Origin: Psilocybe azurescens
Taxonomy: Eukaryota; Basidiomycota; Agaricomycetes; Agaricales; Agrocybaceae
Direction: 5' to 3'
DNA length: 48,739 bases
Assembly (NCBI GenBank): GCA_023853785.1
Contig: JAJIRX010000082.1
Span: 1 to 48,739 of the forward strand
Shown here: positions 22,243-35,233 of the stretch, one piece after another
How positions within the stretch are numbered: the stretch's first letter is position 1
How the letters are laid out: each line of letters starts with the position of its first letter
Translations under genes and position numbers: made by a program
Notes under the pieces: generated by a model
Told to the model about the DNA's origin: nothing
Databases searched by the model: none
What the model saw: only the letters and a program-made list of their open reading frames with translations

Positions 22243-23535
22243 CGACCGATGGATCTCTCTAGAGAAGCCTGACTCCGAGCCCCGCCAGGATTCCGCATAC
22301 ACCTGCTTCCCATTACCGTATTTTAGGGACAGGGACGCAGGCCCCACAGGCGGGGATTAGTCAATACATTCGCAGAATGTAAAGCAAGGAGAGAAGGAGG
22401 ACTGACGACCGTCTTGTATGTGCCGCACATCTTCACCTGTTCCATCGCGAGAAACGACAGGCTCAGGTGGATCCAGCACCCAGTCGTTCAGTCCAAATTA
22501 AATACAGGGGATCTTTGGCGAGATACACGTCCGGTTGATCCCGTGAGCGTCTGGTGCGATCTATGTAGAAAGCGCAGAGGGATGTGGATTTATCATACTC
22601 TACTGTGCTTCTAAGTTCTAGAGGTGAAGAACCAGATGTCCAAGGACGGCTACTATAAAGGCGACTCAGTCATTCTATTGCCTGCTTGGTCGAACCTTAC
22701 GCTTATAGCCGATGGATCTGTCCAGCGAAGTCCGACCCCACCCTGCATCTCATTCAGAACGCAGGACAGGAAGACTACTCACATGTGGATAAACTCAATG
22801 CATCCATGTTGAATGATGAATCTGGGGTGAGTTGGAAGTTAATTTACGCAACCCGTATTGCTGGGTGTGATGATGATATACTTATCGAGTAGGGAAGGGC
22901 GGTTCTCGCGTCCGAGGGATATAGATTGAATAGAGAACTGACTGATTTATGGCGTGGTTGCGTGGATGCGCAGCGAATACGTTCGAAGGATGTAAGATAG
23001 AAGAGGGGGCTGGGGATCCTTTTGCATACCTTATTGCTTCACTTGTGGTGCGAGAGAGGAGTTGCCTCCTCTGTCGAAGAGCGGTGTTCGGAGTGCTTGA
23101 GCTTGGCTCATTGGACAGGAGATGCGCACTCTGGCTTGAGAGCGGTGTTCTTTGGGTATCACATACATTCCAATTTTCTCTCATGAATGGCCGTGTGTGT
23201 TTCCATAAATTGAGGGCAGTGCTACAGACGCAATGCATCCGGTGGAAACTTTGTTCGTTCTATTGGCTGGTTACTTGAACCATACTACATATGGTGGCCG
23301 ATGGATCTGTCCATTTATCGAAGTCCGCCCTCCCTGCATTGAACTCTTGTTCAGACCAGACTATAGAAAGCCCCCGCACACGTGGAGACGCAGTACATCA
23401 ATACATACATCTGTATTGAGGTTGTAGTAAGGAAGAAGTCAATTAACAAAACCCGCGTTGTTGGGTGTGGTATGCTTATTATGCTCGTCGTGTAGGGGAC
23501 GGCGGCTGTCGCATCCGAGGATATAATGACTATGA
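22243..23535 (+). repeat. three-copy diverged direct repeat
   Basis: Blocks starting at ~22243, ~22708 and ~23298 share GATGGATCTSTC near the start. Copies two and three continue in the same order through AAGTCCG, CCCTGCAT, CAGGACAG/CAGACCAGA, CACATG/CACACGTGGA, AAACCCG-like text, GTTGGGTGTG and TCGCRTCCGAGG. The last two copies match over ~220 bp at perhaps two thirds identity; the first is shorter. No coding potential was seen. Confidence 0.55.
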
Positions 23536-24660
23536 ATGAATGGCTGAGGCTCTGACGGCAGCATAATACATGAGTTCATAATAATCGAACGGTCGACCCT
23601 GCGGTTGCCCTGGGAGTGGGTGGGCCGAGACTCGAGTCATTAATTTCTTTCTATGACAACGTACGCTATATGAGCAATATGTGAGTTAATATTGAGATGT
23701 TTGATTAGGTTTACTTAGAGTTGGCATGTAACGTTAAGATTTAAGACGGTTTCGAACGGCGAGGGGTGCAGAGAATTAAGTATTATGCCGGTTGGGATTC
23801 TGGACTCTGGAGAGCACGACGGCGACAGAAAATTCTAGGCCATTGCGTTGCTATTGCATGAGTGGGATATTATTATAGCACCGTGTACAGTTGTAATTGT
23901 TACAAGTTATAACAGTCCATACATATCAATTATCATTCAGCGGATCCAACCGCCCAGGGTTATGTATGGTCTACGGAGGAGCACCCACGTGCCGTCACAT
24001 ATATGAAAGGTGTTACGTAACGCTCACGTTTTTGATTGATTTGATTTGATGGATTTATGGGGCGTGCGTGTGTGCCTTGTTTCTGTTTTGCCTGTCGCTG
24101 TCGGTGCGGTGTCCCTTTCTCCAACTTTTTCCCAACCACGTCGGCGGGCCCTCTGCTTTTCTTCGGAGCCTGTTACCCTCTAGAGGTGTGCTCTGGATCT
24201 GCAACCGTTTTTAGTACCGCTGCGCTCTGGGGAGATAGGATAGGGATAGAGATAGGCAGGAAGGTGCGATGATGCGCTTTTTTGGTTGTGATTCTGTGAT
24301 TTTCTCAATCACGTTTCGTCCTTTCCCTTTCCCAGTTCGCCATACGTATACAGCCAGAACTCGACTCGAGCTTGGGGTATTTCGTTTCGAGGAACGAGGA
24401 GCTGCAGCTCTCGATACACCACACATACGCCGTCGACAACATCACACACAGCAGCAGTGCTAACACCGCCGACGACGTGAATCGCACACATCATATCATT
24501 CATTCGCAATCGACATCTGAATCAGCCATCGCCATCGCCCCATCAACATTATTATCAACCCGGCACTCTGGAGATCCAGCGTCCAGCGTCCGGCATTCAG
24601 CATCTAGCATCTAGCATCTAGCGCCATTGACAGCGAACGTGCTTCCTTCCCCTTCCTCAA
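23536..24660. other. upstream region of the PH-domain gene
   Basis: AT-rich to ~24050, then pyrimidine-rich sequence typical of basidiomycete promoters and 5' leaders. A small CATCTAG tandem repeat sits at ~24598-24621, just before the leader intron. Confidence 0.4.
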
Positions 24661-24733
24661 GTGAGTGCTCTATCGTGCTTGCGTGTGTCGGGTCTGAATC
24701 GGCTTGTGTGCGTTTCGTCTTCGTCGTCCGCAG
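24661..24733 (+). other. probable 5' leader intron of the PH-domain gene
   Basis: GTGAGT at 24661 and a pyrimidine-rich CCGCAG ending at 24733 bound a 73 bp intron upstream of the proposed start codon. Confidence 0.45.
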
Positions 24734-24844
24734 GTATAGACATCGGTTGTGGGCTCTCAGAGGAGGCGCTTAACATTAACACGACACCAGGACGAAAACG
24801 AGAGAGTGAAGAGACGGGAGAAGGATACGTAAATACATGATATC

Positions 24845-27800
24845 ATGGAGAACAGTGCGAGGAGACAGCACCAGCGGCGGCAGATCAGGCTTGGGTGTCG
24901 GTTCGGTGAGTTTGCTTGCTTTTTCGCACTTCCTTTTTCCTTTATTTTCCGTGGATGACTGCACAGTCTAATCCTCCTCTCTTCTCGTATCTACATCTAC
25001 ATCTTCTACATCTTCTTCATCTCATCTCTTATTCGCTTATTTCCCATTCCTATTCATATCGACCCGATACTGACTCGCTTCTTCTCTTCTTTTTTGTCCC
25101 CTTACTCCCTCGCCTCCGCCTGCTCCCCTTCCTGCTCCTGCTTCTCGACTCGACTCGACGGTCTTGGCCTGGCATCGGCATCGGCATTGCTTCTCGTCTT
25201 CTCGCTCGGCGTACGACTTGGACTTGGACTTCAAAACGTGAACAAATCCCGCTTTTTCAACTCGGCTTGCATATGGATATGGATGGGCGGCGCGTCTGAC
25301 TTGGTCACCTGACTATCCCAACGTCCATCTGCATCTCCAACTTGCATCCTCCAACCTGCATCCTCCGTCTCCGAATTCCATTCCATCTCCAACTTGCATC
25401 TCCAACCTCCAACTCCAACCTCCAACTCACATCACAATGGCGAATACTATAATAACACCCCGCAGTCCCGTACGACCAATGGCTGCTCACGCACGTCGAC
25501 CCTGCGTGGAAGATCAAGCACGTGAAGCAGGTCATCCTGGCCAAGTGCTTCAACCTGCCGTTCGACCCGCGCCACCTCGGTGCCCACGCCCACGCGCATG
25601 CACATGCGCATTCTAACAGACGGGTGGATCTTACAGGCGGTGGAGGAGCAGGGGAGCAGGGAACGCGGGGAAACGAACAGCAGGAGGAGGAGGAGGAGGA
25701 GGGGCGGGGTGGGACGCAGGCGGCGGGGCGGGGACGTGGGGCTGGGGCGACGAGTACGCGTATGACGGCGAGGGCGGGCCCGGGCGCGCGCCGAGCCCGA
25801 TCACGTTCGCGCCCGACGAGCGCGAGCGGCCTGTCAGTCCAATCCTCTTTGCGACGCCCGGGGAGGTTAGCAGAGTGAGAAGGAAGCGCAGCGCGGGGGT
25901 TATGAGCGATGAGAGTGCGGGTGGGGTTGGCGCGGAGGGGGGAGGCGGAGGGAGGCGGCGATGGCGATGGCGGTGCGGGCGCGGAGGGGAGGGGGGAGAG
26001 AGCAGGGAGGACGGGTATGAGGAGGACGATGAGTGGGATGAGGAGGACGACGAGGAGGATGTGGATGTGGATGGCGGGGAGTATGGGCTGGGCGATGGAG
26101 AGGGAGAGGAGCAAGGACCGCCTGTGGGGGTGGGCGGATCGGGCCTGCGCCTGCGCCTGCCTCTGTGCCTGCTGTTGCGGTTGGGAGCGCGGCGCCGAGT
26201 GCGAGCGGGAAGAGCGTGGCGAAGAGGAAGGGCAGGTTCAATCCGCTGGCGAAGATCACGGGAGGAGGGGGCGGAGGGACGCCGTCGTCGCATGCGGCGT
26301 CTGCGTCGACGGGCACGGGCACGACAGCTGTTTCTACCGACATTGGGTCGTTCGCCAACGCCAACGCCGCATCCACCGCTGGTCTAGCATCATCCAAAGC
26401 GCAAGATCAGCTCATCCTGCACCACCCGCACCCGCAGCAACAGCAACAGCAGCCGCAGCAGGAGATCCACACGCAGAACTACACGCTCATCCGCTTCGCC
26501 ACGGGCCAGGTCCTCGAGGAGGACTTTCTGGTGTCGTGGTACGACCTGCGGCCGGACGAGCTCGTGGAGCTGCATGTGACGCGCGCGCCGGTGTCGTTCG
26601 CGATGACGGTCGTGCTGCCCAAGCTGCTTTTGGATCCGGGGTACGTCGCTGGTGCGGGGGCGGGGGCGCGTAGGGGGAGCACGAGCGGTGGCGGCACTAA
26701 AGAGGCGGCGGCCGGCCAAGGAGGAGGACTGGGGCCAGGGCACGGGCACGGGCGCGAGGCGTTCACGAGCACGCGGCTGACGCTCACGAGCCTGCCGCGG
26801 CACGACCCCACCGCGTACGCGGAGCCGTACTGGGAGGGCTGGGTGCGCGCGCTGCGCGTCGTGTGGCAGGCAGAGGTGCCGGCGCTCGGTGTCGGCGGGG
26901 TGTCGGGGATGCCGAACCCGCAGGGCACGATGGGCGGCGGGATGGCGGTGCTTGTAAGGGAGCGCGATACGGGGCTGTTCCCGGATGGCGCGGGCGCGGG
27001 TGCTGGTGCGGGTGGGGGAGTGGGAGGCACCATGGGCACCATCACCAGCACCTGAGGCAGAAGAACAAGCTGGAGTGGAGGGAGCGCTGGGTGGTTATTC
27101 GAGACGGGATGATCAACCTTTGTAAATCGAGGAATGTGCGTTCTTTCTATTCTTTTTCTTGGTCAAAAAACGTATTTATTTATTGATGCTACTTTTTTTT
27201 GGTACAGGACGAGGACGCGACGCCTACGCACAGTCTGCCGCTGTCGTCGCTGCTTTCGCTGCGCGACGCGAGCCATTTGGTGAACACGACGCAGTACGGC
27301 TCGCGTTCGGGTGCTGCGGCACGGCCAAGGAGACCGGGCGGCGGCGGGGACTCGGACCGGGATCGCTCGCACCACGGACACGGACGCGGGCATGGGCACG
27401 GCACAAGACGGAGCTCGTCCTTGCCACGGAGTAGCACGAGCACCGCCACCGCGCGCGACCACCGCTCCACCCGCACAGTGACAGCCTCCGCGTCGCACGG
27501 CCAGATAGCCTTGCGCGGCCCGGACGCGGATAGGAAGCGCGCGGAGGCGGACTTGAGGGAGCGGGAGGAGAGGGCGCGCAAGCGGGAGATCGAGGCGGCT
27601 GCGCGCAGGGAGATGGAGTATTTGAGTCGGTGGGACGATATTGGGATTTCGTGGGGAAGAAGAAGGACAAGCACAAGGACAAGGGATATGAGGGTGATAA
27701 GGAAAGGGACAGGGACAGGGACAGGGGAGGAAGCAGGAGGGACCATGGCGAAACCCACGGCCGGAGGAGAGAGCACGAGCAGCAGCAGCAGCACCGCGGC

Positions 27801-30800
27801 CACACGCACCGCCACCGCGAGCGCGACGGCCGCTCCGGCGAGCGCTCGCGCGCGCACTCACACTCGCCCACACGCTCGCGGCGCTACAACGAGAAGACGT
27901 ACATACCGCAGTCGCGCGAGGAGGCCGAGGCGGCGGGCATGAAGATCGTGTGTGCAAGGTTCAAGAGCGCGCGCTCGTGGGAGGCGCAGCAGCAGCGGCT
28001 CGCGAACGCTGCGGCTTCGTCGTCGACCATTAGTGGGAAGTACACGAGCACGGGCCCGACGCTTGCGGGTGACCCGCCGCTCCCGCCGCCGCCGCCTGTG
28101 CAGGTGCCTATTCCCGTCCCGCTGCCCGCTGGTTGGACGTCTTCCACTTCCAATGCCGCTGCGCACCACGATCTTGCGCCGGTGGATGGCAGCAGCAGCA
28201 GCAACAAGAATCACCAACAGCACGCGCACACGCAAAGCCAGACGGGGAACTCGCTCCTGCAAGGCGTCGCTCCGAGAAAGAGCAGCTTGCCGTCGATCAG
28301 CTTGGGCCCGAATAAGCTCAGCTCGCAGTCGCTTGGTGCAGCCGCTGCTTCATCTTCAACCTTCAATAGCAACAACGGTGGTATTTTGCCGTCTGTAGGG
28401 AGCAGCACGACGACCGTCGCGATCTATTCCGGGGGATATGGGCCGGGTGCGTTCCCAAGCGCCGCTGCTACCTCCGCTGCTGGTGCCGCCATCTCAGCCG
28501 CGCCGAAGTCATTCGGCATCGTCGGGCTCTTCGGCGGCGGGAGCAACAAAGACAGAGACCGCTACGCCAGCGAGCCGGACGACGCTACGAGCACGCTCTT
28601 GCTGACGAAGAAGGAGAAGGAGGAGCGCAAGAGGGAGGAGAAGGAGCGCAAGGCACGGGAGAAGGCGCTGGAGAAGGAGATGAAGGAGCTGCGGGAGCGG
28701 GAGAAGAGGAACAGAGAGAAGGAGAAGGACAGGAACCGCGGGAAGGGGCGGGAGGAGACGGCGGATGAGGATGATGCACCCAGTGCTGCGACAGGCGGAG
28801 GCGGTGGAGGGTTGAGCTGGAAGCTGGGCAAGAAGAAGAGCGGGAAGGTGAAAGCTGAAGATGCGCTTTCTATCTCTGTCCTGCCCAGTGGAAGTGGAAG
28901 CGCTAGCGCGGCAGCCTCGTCGCTCGCGCTGTCCAGCACGACGACGCTCGCACAAGGGGATTACCATCATCACCATTATCCGGGCTCGCCGAGGGCCGCG
29001 AGCATGCAGCAGCCCAGTCTGCTGTCGATCGGCTCCTCTGCGGCCGCAGGTGGGAGTGGGAATGGGAGTCGAGCACCGAGCTTCTCGGAGCGCCAGCGCC
29101 AAGAGCAAGAGCAAGGGGAGAAAGCGGAGACGGAGGCGGAGGCGCACGAGGACGCCGACACCGACGCTATGAAGACGCCATCGCTCACGGCGGCGGCGCG
29201 CCCGAAGCTGACGCTGTCGCCTGTGCTGGGGTCTGCCTCTGCCGCTGCCTTTGGTGTTTCGCTTTCGCGTCCTCGTGCGACGCGCGAGGACGATTCGAAT
29301 TCCGAAAACAATGCCAATGCGGGCGCAGAAGTAGAAGGCGGAGGCGGAGGAGGGGGAACTCGGACTCGTCGTCGCTCAGCCTCTCGTCGCCCGTGTTCGC
29401 GCACACGCCCGCGGACTCGGAGTTCAGCGATTTGGAGGACTTGGAGGAGAGCGATGGCGCGCTCGGCGGTGGTGGAGAGAGGGCGAAGAAGATCGGAGGA
29501 GGAGGGGGAAGAAGAAGAAGGGGCGGAGCGGAGAGGGTATCGGTATGGCGGGTATCAGTACCCGTCGTCTGGGTACCATCACGAGCAGGCGCAGAAAGAA
29601 AAAAGAGAAAAGGCAAGGAAAAGGAAAAGGAAAAGGAAAAGGAAAAGGAGATGGGAAGAGGAAAGCTGGATAAGGGAAAAGGCAGAGAGATGGAGAGGGA
29701 GAGGGAGGTGGATGTGAGGGCGTCGCCGAGAGGTGGTAGCGGGTGGGTGGACGAACGGGATAGAGAACGGGAAAAGATGAGAGAGAAAGAGAGAGATAGG
29801 GAGAGAGTCAGGGATAAGGAGAGGGAGAGAGATAGGAATAGAGAGCAAGAGAGGGAGGGAAGGAGGCGGGATGACGAGCGCGGCGAGTGGATTGTGTTGG
29901 ATATGGGCAGTGATTTTGGTGCGTTGCTTTTCTTTTTCTTTCAATTTTCTTTCAGCCATTTATCCTCGTCCTGTTCTTCTCCCTCCTTCGTTCACAACAT
30001 ACAAAAACGGGATACTGACGTTCTTTTTCTTTTTCTGCCTTTTTTCTTGTACTTCTACTGTGTACATCGCAACACGTCAAACAGCGTTTACCAGCATCTT
30101 GCGCGTGTTCCACCGATACTTTCGCAGCCGCTCACGTCGAGCTTCGTGCCGCCTCCTCTCGCTGAAGCCGCTGCCGCCGAGTTGGCGAAGGAAAAGGAAA
30201 AGGAGAAGGAGAAGGGCGATGACCACTCAATTCCGACAACAGCAGCTAATGCTAATGCTAACGAGACCGCTTCCCCTATCGCGATGCCGCAGAGCCCGAC
30301 GGCGGCGGTGCCGTCTGCGCACGGCTCGAACTCGAACTCGAACTCGAATGCTGGATCGGCCGACGAGGACCAACACCAGCGACAACTGCAAGTTCAAGCT
30401 CAAGCACAACACCCGCGCATGCTCTCTCCCTTCCACGCTGCCAAATCCAACCACGATCTGAAGTCCAAATCACGTTCACAGTCGCAAGCCCAAGCCAAGA
30501 CCTCCAACTCGGACCCCTCCCCATTCGCGATGCCCTACCCGGAATGGCGCCGCGAGCTCATCAAGCGCGCGCGGCGGCACGGGATGCGCGATGCGGGGCG
30601 CGCGGTGGATCTTGTGCTCAATGGGTGGGGGAGGGAGTGGGAGGAGGATGTGGATTGGGAGGGGATGGAGGGGCGGAGGAGGGCAAGGGAGGAGAGGTGG
30701 CAGAAGCAGGAGGAAGAGGCAAAGGAGAGGGAGAGACGGCGCTGGGAGGAAGAAGGCGAGGTGCAGTTTGATGGAGAGGAGGAGACGGAGGAGACGGACA

Positions 30801-33530
30801 GACGGTGGGAGGAGGATGCAGAGGCGGAGAATGATGAGGGGGTGATTTCGTATCTGTGTTGAACGGTTCTACGGGCGGAGAAGGAGCTGGAGGAGGGCGT
30901 GCTGAGGAAGGGAGGAGGATGAGCCAGGTGTCTCATGTTTCTACTCTCAAAGCTATGGAAATGAACGCTGCCAATGCCGCTGCTTCGTCGGCTCGATCGA
31001 CGTACTCGGGTGATGGGATCATTTCCGACGAAAGTGCGCATGTTCCTGGCGAGACCGATGACCGCGATCAAGAGCAAGACGACGACGACGATGCAAATGA
31101 AGACGACGACGACGACGATGGACCTGAAGAATGGGTGGACGCGCAAGGCGACACCGAGTCGGAGTCGGTCGTGGGGTTCAAAGACGACGAGTATCTGCCC
31201 GGGAGCATCGAAGGAGACACAGACAACACCGATCGCGATCCAGACGGCAACTCCGAGAGCGATGAAGATGATGAGGACGGCGCGCCGCTGGGCATGGAGT
31301 CGATGATGGAGGACAGCGAAGAGGAGAGCGAGATCGAATGGGCCGCGTGGGTCACGGACCTGCCGCGGCAGGAAGCGGTGGCGAAGAAGCAGAGGGAGCA
31401 GGCGAGGAAGGAGAGGGAGGCGGCTAGAGAGGCGGAGCGGAGGAAGGCTGCTACGAGAGTTGCTGGTGGGATATTTTCGAATCCGTTCCAGGACCGGCCA
31501 CAACAACCACAGGATGCGACGGCGACGACGAGCACGAACGCGACCTTCGTTATCCCGAAAACGCAAGAGGAGGAACGCAGACTGTACGCCGAGAGCCGGC
31601 GCAAGATGGAGCCGCGCGGCGTCACGCGCACCATACCTCTTCCTCCGCCGCCCTCTGGCGTATACGACCCCTCGGACCCGTATATTTCTCAGCTCCAATA
31701 TCAACAGCAGCAGCAGCAGCAGCAGTCGCAGTATCAGTATGGTGGCTCTACGTACATGAACGTGCCGACGCAGGTGCTCGTGGAGGCGCAGACGACATGG
31801 GCGACGCACGTAGATGAGAGCTTGAGTTTGGCGTCGTCGTTGCATACCCCGCCGCCGCTGCCGCTGCCGCAGTTGGAGGAGGAGGCGCAAACTGCGACGC
31901 AGATCAGACGTCATCAAGAGAGATCTGCGAGTCGGACGCTGTCTTCGCCCAGCTCGAACGAATCGTTGGGGTATCCTCTTCCTGTGCGTTTATTTATTCC
32001 TTTTCCGTCACTTATTCAATATTAAGTCTTTTTTTACGGAATATGCAGGCATCATCGTTTGGCATGAAGTTCTCGCCCGTCGAAGGTTATTCTGTTGATG
32101 AGGATGTAGAGAGTCGAGATCAGCGGTATCAACATCAACGTCAGCACCACTATCGAGGAGACGCACCTTCGTCCTCTTCGACCGAACCGCCTTCTGCCAT
32201 CTCGCAGATATCGACCTCATCTGCAGGAAGAAAGGCGTACCAGCATCACAGAACGCATTCGAGATCTGTTTCTGGGATGGAGGCCTTTACGGGAGCGGGA
32301 GCGGGACAGCAACCGAGATTACACCACTCGATATCCATGCCACTAGGCGCCATCGTCGCCACCTCGCCGAATTTGAATCCTTCTGCGCCGCCTGGTAGGA
32401 TACAAGGCGCGTCTGTGCCCTCCTCGCCCCGCGTTCTCCGACTGCTAATAGCAGCATGATGACCACGACGAAGCCGATCATGGTGAAGAAAGCGGTGCAG
32501 CCCGTGTCGATGCCCATCCTGTCGCCGAAGCAGATCAGCGAGATCGAGCTCGAGATGGAGGGACGGATCGCTGCCGGGAAAGGGCTCGGCGCGTCGCCTC
32601 CTGTTGCGATTCCTCTTCCTACTTCTCCTACACCCAATTCGACGGCGACGGTGCCTAGCACACCGACATCCACGCCCACGCCCACGCCGGGGTCGGTGCC
32701 GATTCCGATGCGCATGCCGAGGCGGTCGAGCTCCGCGGGCATGCCGGTCTCCGGCTCGCCGCCTATTCTTTCGTCTTCGCTGGGTGCTATTGAGAGCGTT
32801 ACCACTGCAAGCGGTGGAAGCGGAAGTGGGAGTGTGGGGCGTGCGGGTGTGGCCCGGTCGGCGAGCGTGTTGGTGAAGCCGCATCATCATCATCAGCCGC
32901 AACAGCAGTACGTCGAGCGAGAAAGAGGGGTGTTGAGGAAGCGCCCAAGCGATCTGGGGAGGGAGCGGGATAGGGATAGAGAGAGGGATAGGGAAAGGGA
33001 AGTGGATAGTCCTGGGAAGGGCAAGCAGCGCCCGAAGCTCTCATTGCCTGGAATAGGAGGCGCGTCGTCATCGTCATCGGCTGCGACAGCTGCAGCGGCC
33101 ACCGTGTATAACGCGTATTCAAGCATGTCCAACAACAGCAACGATATCCACTCGCCCACCACTGGCGGCGGAGGGTGAAAGCTGTCTTGCGCCGCATGCG
33201 ATCCGGGTCGAGTTTGCGCAAGCAGCAGACGCAGGCATATGCGGATGCCGATGATGTGCCTGTGCCGCTTTCGCCTACTGCTGGTACTATTGGGAGTATG
33301 AGGGAGAGGGAGATGTCGCCTGCGGGCGGGGCAAAGAAGAAGATGGGGACGATGGATAGGATTGTGAGGGGGTTGGATTTTGGGGGTGAAGGTGAGCTGT
33401 GGGTGGATGGGTGTGAGGTGTGGATTGTGGATTGTGGATTAGAGGAAGATTCTGAGAACGAAAAAAATACGATGACAACAATACCACCGTCATCAGCAAC
33501 GAACGGGTGTGCTTCTTGGGTCTTTTTTCT
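24845..33530 (+). CDS. very large PH-domain protein with N-terminal ubiquitin/RA-like region
   Basis: Start chosen at ATG 24845, because its 61 bp exon joins in phase across intron 24906-25465 to RF-VPYDQWLL. The N-terminal region (PYDQWLLTHVDPAWKIKHVK..., 25466-25580, and NYTLIRFATGQVLEEDFLVSW, ~26475-26540) resembles a Ras-association/ubiquitin-like fold. A PH domain starts at LEWRERWVVIRDGMINLCK (27067-27125) and continues in the exon after 27207. The remaining ~1800 residues are low complexity: Arg/Glu coiled coil (28610-28740, 29690-29870), Ser/Gln/Asn tracts, an Asp run (31078-31120), and EWRRELIKRARRHGMRDAGR (30541-30600). Further introns: 26954-27060, 27136-27207, 29919-30084, 31984-32048, 33392-33442. 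About ten one-base frame breaks, all in homopolymers, interrupt it, yet coding sense resumes each time, so I read it as functional. Likely a cortical or signalling scaffold (inference). The exact 3' end is uncertain. Confidence 0.65.
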
Positions 33531-34680
33531 CTTTTGGGCTATGTTTCTCTCTTGTTTTTTTCTCTTCTTGTTTTCTTTAAATTTTTTATTGACTCTGCTC
33601 TTGCTTCGGCGTCGGCTTTTTTTTGATAATTTTTTCTGCTTCGATTCTCGGATATACACGCACAAGGTACTTTGTTTGGAATTTGGATGGATTTGCGCGT
33701 ATCATGTATAACCGTATTCCCATCTATATCCCTTGCTCACGATTGATTGACGTAACAACATGGCCACCTTATCTCACCTCATCTCGACTTTTATTTTTAA
33801 ATAGCTACATAATGATTTTCTGCATCTTGTATTTACTCGATACTATCCCGACGACTACTTATAAATATTATTTTTGCGTACTTGAAATCTAACTCTGAAT
33901 TTATTCAACTTGAACTGCGTACTTTTATATGGTATGTATGATATGTGTCGTCTCATTTTTTTGTTTCAAGCCTAGCTGCCTTTCAAAATTTTACCTTTTA
34001 CATACTGCAACTGCCCCGTCACTCGTGCACCGGGGCCGGGGTGCCCACTGTTTTCCCATATGTACACGCACAAATATCCCCAACAAGTAAATCTGACCCG
34101 CAAGAGTGACGCGGGACTCGGGAAACCGCACATGACAGGCGCGTGGATCAGAAGTGGGAAAACGTGTTCGGTTCCTTTCCCATTGGCATTTTCCGTGTTG
34201 AGTAGCTCAAGTTGGAATGGGGGCTCCATCGATCCTTGGATCACGGATAGAGTGGTACAATGTATTCTTCTCCATGTATGTGCACCCACTGATATGTTTA
34301 GACAGATAGGACCGTCCGTTATCGACCCGGGTACGCTGCGAGTGGTATCTGGGGAACGCAGCACTGGCGATAGTGCACCTCGCGTCGAGCATCTGCATCA
34401 ACCGATGACGGACACGAGGCGCGTTCGATCACCTCTTTATTTCTTTTTCTCTTTCCTTACGACTCCCATCTCCCTTTCTCTCTTCCCTCTCTCTCCCCTT
34501 TCTCTCCTCTCTCCCTTTCTCCGTCCGTCCCTTTCCCTTCTTCGGAGTATCTCCCTCCCTCACTCCATCCGTTGGACGGACGACTTCCTCTGTGAATCCT
34601 CTACACGACCCGCCCCGCCTTCATTTCACGACCATCTCACGACCTAGAGCTTAATCTCTTACGCCACGTCATACCCCTCG
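33531..34680. other. intergenic: terminator side of PH gene and promoter of next gene
   Basis: T-rich after 33520, then AT-rich with several AATAAA-like or TATTTTTA stretches at 33790-33910. The interval from ~34438 to 34580 is almost pure pyrimidine (CTTTCTCTC type), the kind of tract common just upstream of transcription starts in filamentous fungi. Confidence 0.45.
34438..34580 (+). promoter_or_regulatory. pyrimidine-rich promoter tract
   Basis: A long run of C and T on the plus strand, immediately 5' of a probable leader exon and intron of the gene starting at 35234. Confidence 0.4.
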
Positions 34681-34774
34681 GTGCGTAGCGTTTTACCTTA
34701 TACCCATTTCCAAGTTGTTGTCGTCGCAAAAACACGAGGCTAATCTGATTCTTGATTTTTTATTATTCTTACAG
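34681..34774 (+). other. probable 5' leader intron
   Basis: A GTGCGT donor, a CTAATCTGAT branch-like sequence at ~34739-34748 and TTCTTACAG ending at 34774 form a convincing 94 bp intron upstream of the coding start. Confidence 0.5.
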
Positions 34775-35233
34775 GTTTCATCCAGGTTTCCGTTCACCGT
34801 CGGACTTGAAGTCTGTCTGTCTGTTTCGTGCACATCATCTATAATCAACACCAAGGGTCGATAAACGATCTCTTTATCCATTCATCGTAAAGATTTTTAG
34901 TCTTTCGGAGCTACGTCATTACAGTTACGGGCTCCTACAGATATACCCTTCGTGCAGATATACCCCTAGTGACGACCTACGAACAACGAGACCGACCGAC
35001 TGCTGTGCAAGACGTTACGAGATCGATGCCCTACTACCCCACACCATCCCCCATTGCCACATACACGTTTTCTACTCCAACCGCCACCGCTCCACCTACT
35101 CCACACCCCACGCTAGCCTCCACGCTCGCACCAGCCCACGGCCACGCCCTCCACCGCAAGGCGGCCCCCACGTGTACACTCGCTTGCGCATGTCTCTGCC
35201 GCACCCTTTCTTCACGCACAGTCCTCGAGTACG

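Noticed and set aside
19836..24050. Small genes in the 60-120 residue frames of this spacer
   Set aside because: No signal peptide, motif, splice pattern or similarity to neighbours; frame lengths are what chance gives in this composition.
25305..33665. Long antisense reading frames opposite the PH-domain gene (for example 25305-26114, 27163-27957, 30535-31917 and 32799-33665 on the minus strand)
   Set aside because: They are Arg/Leu/Ser/Pro repeats produced by reading GC-rich low-complexity codons backwards. The sense strand has domain motifs, phased introns and a consistent direction.
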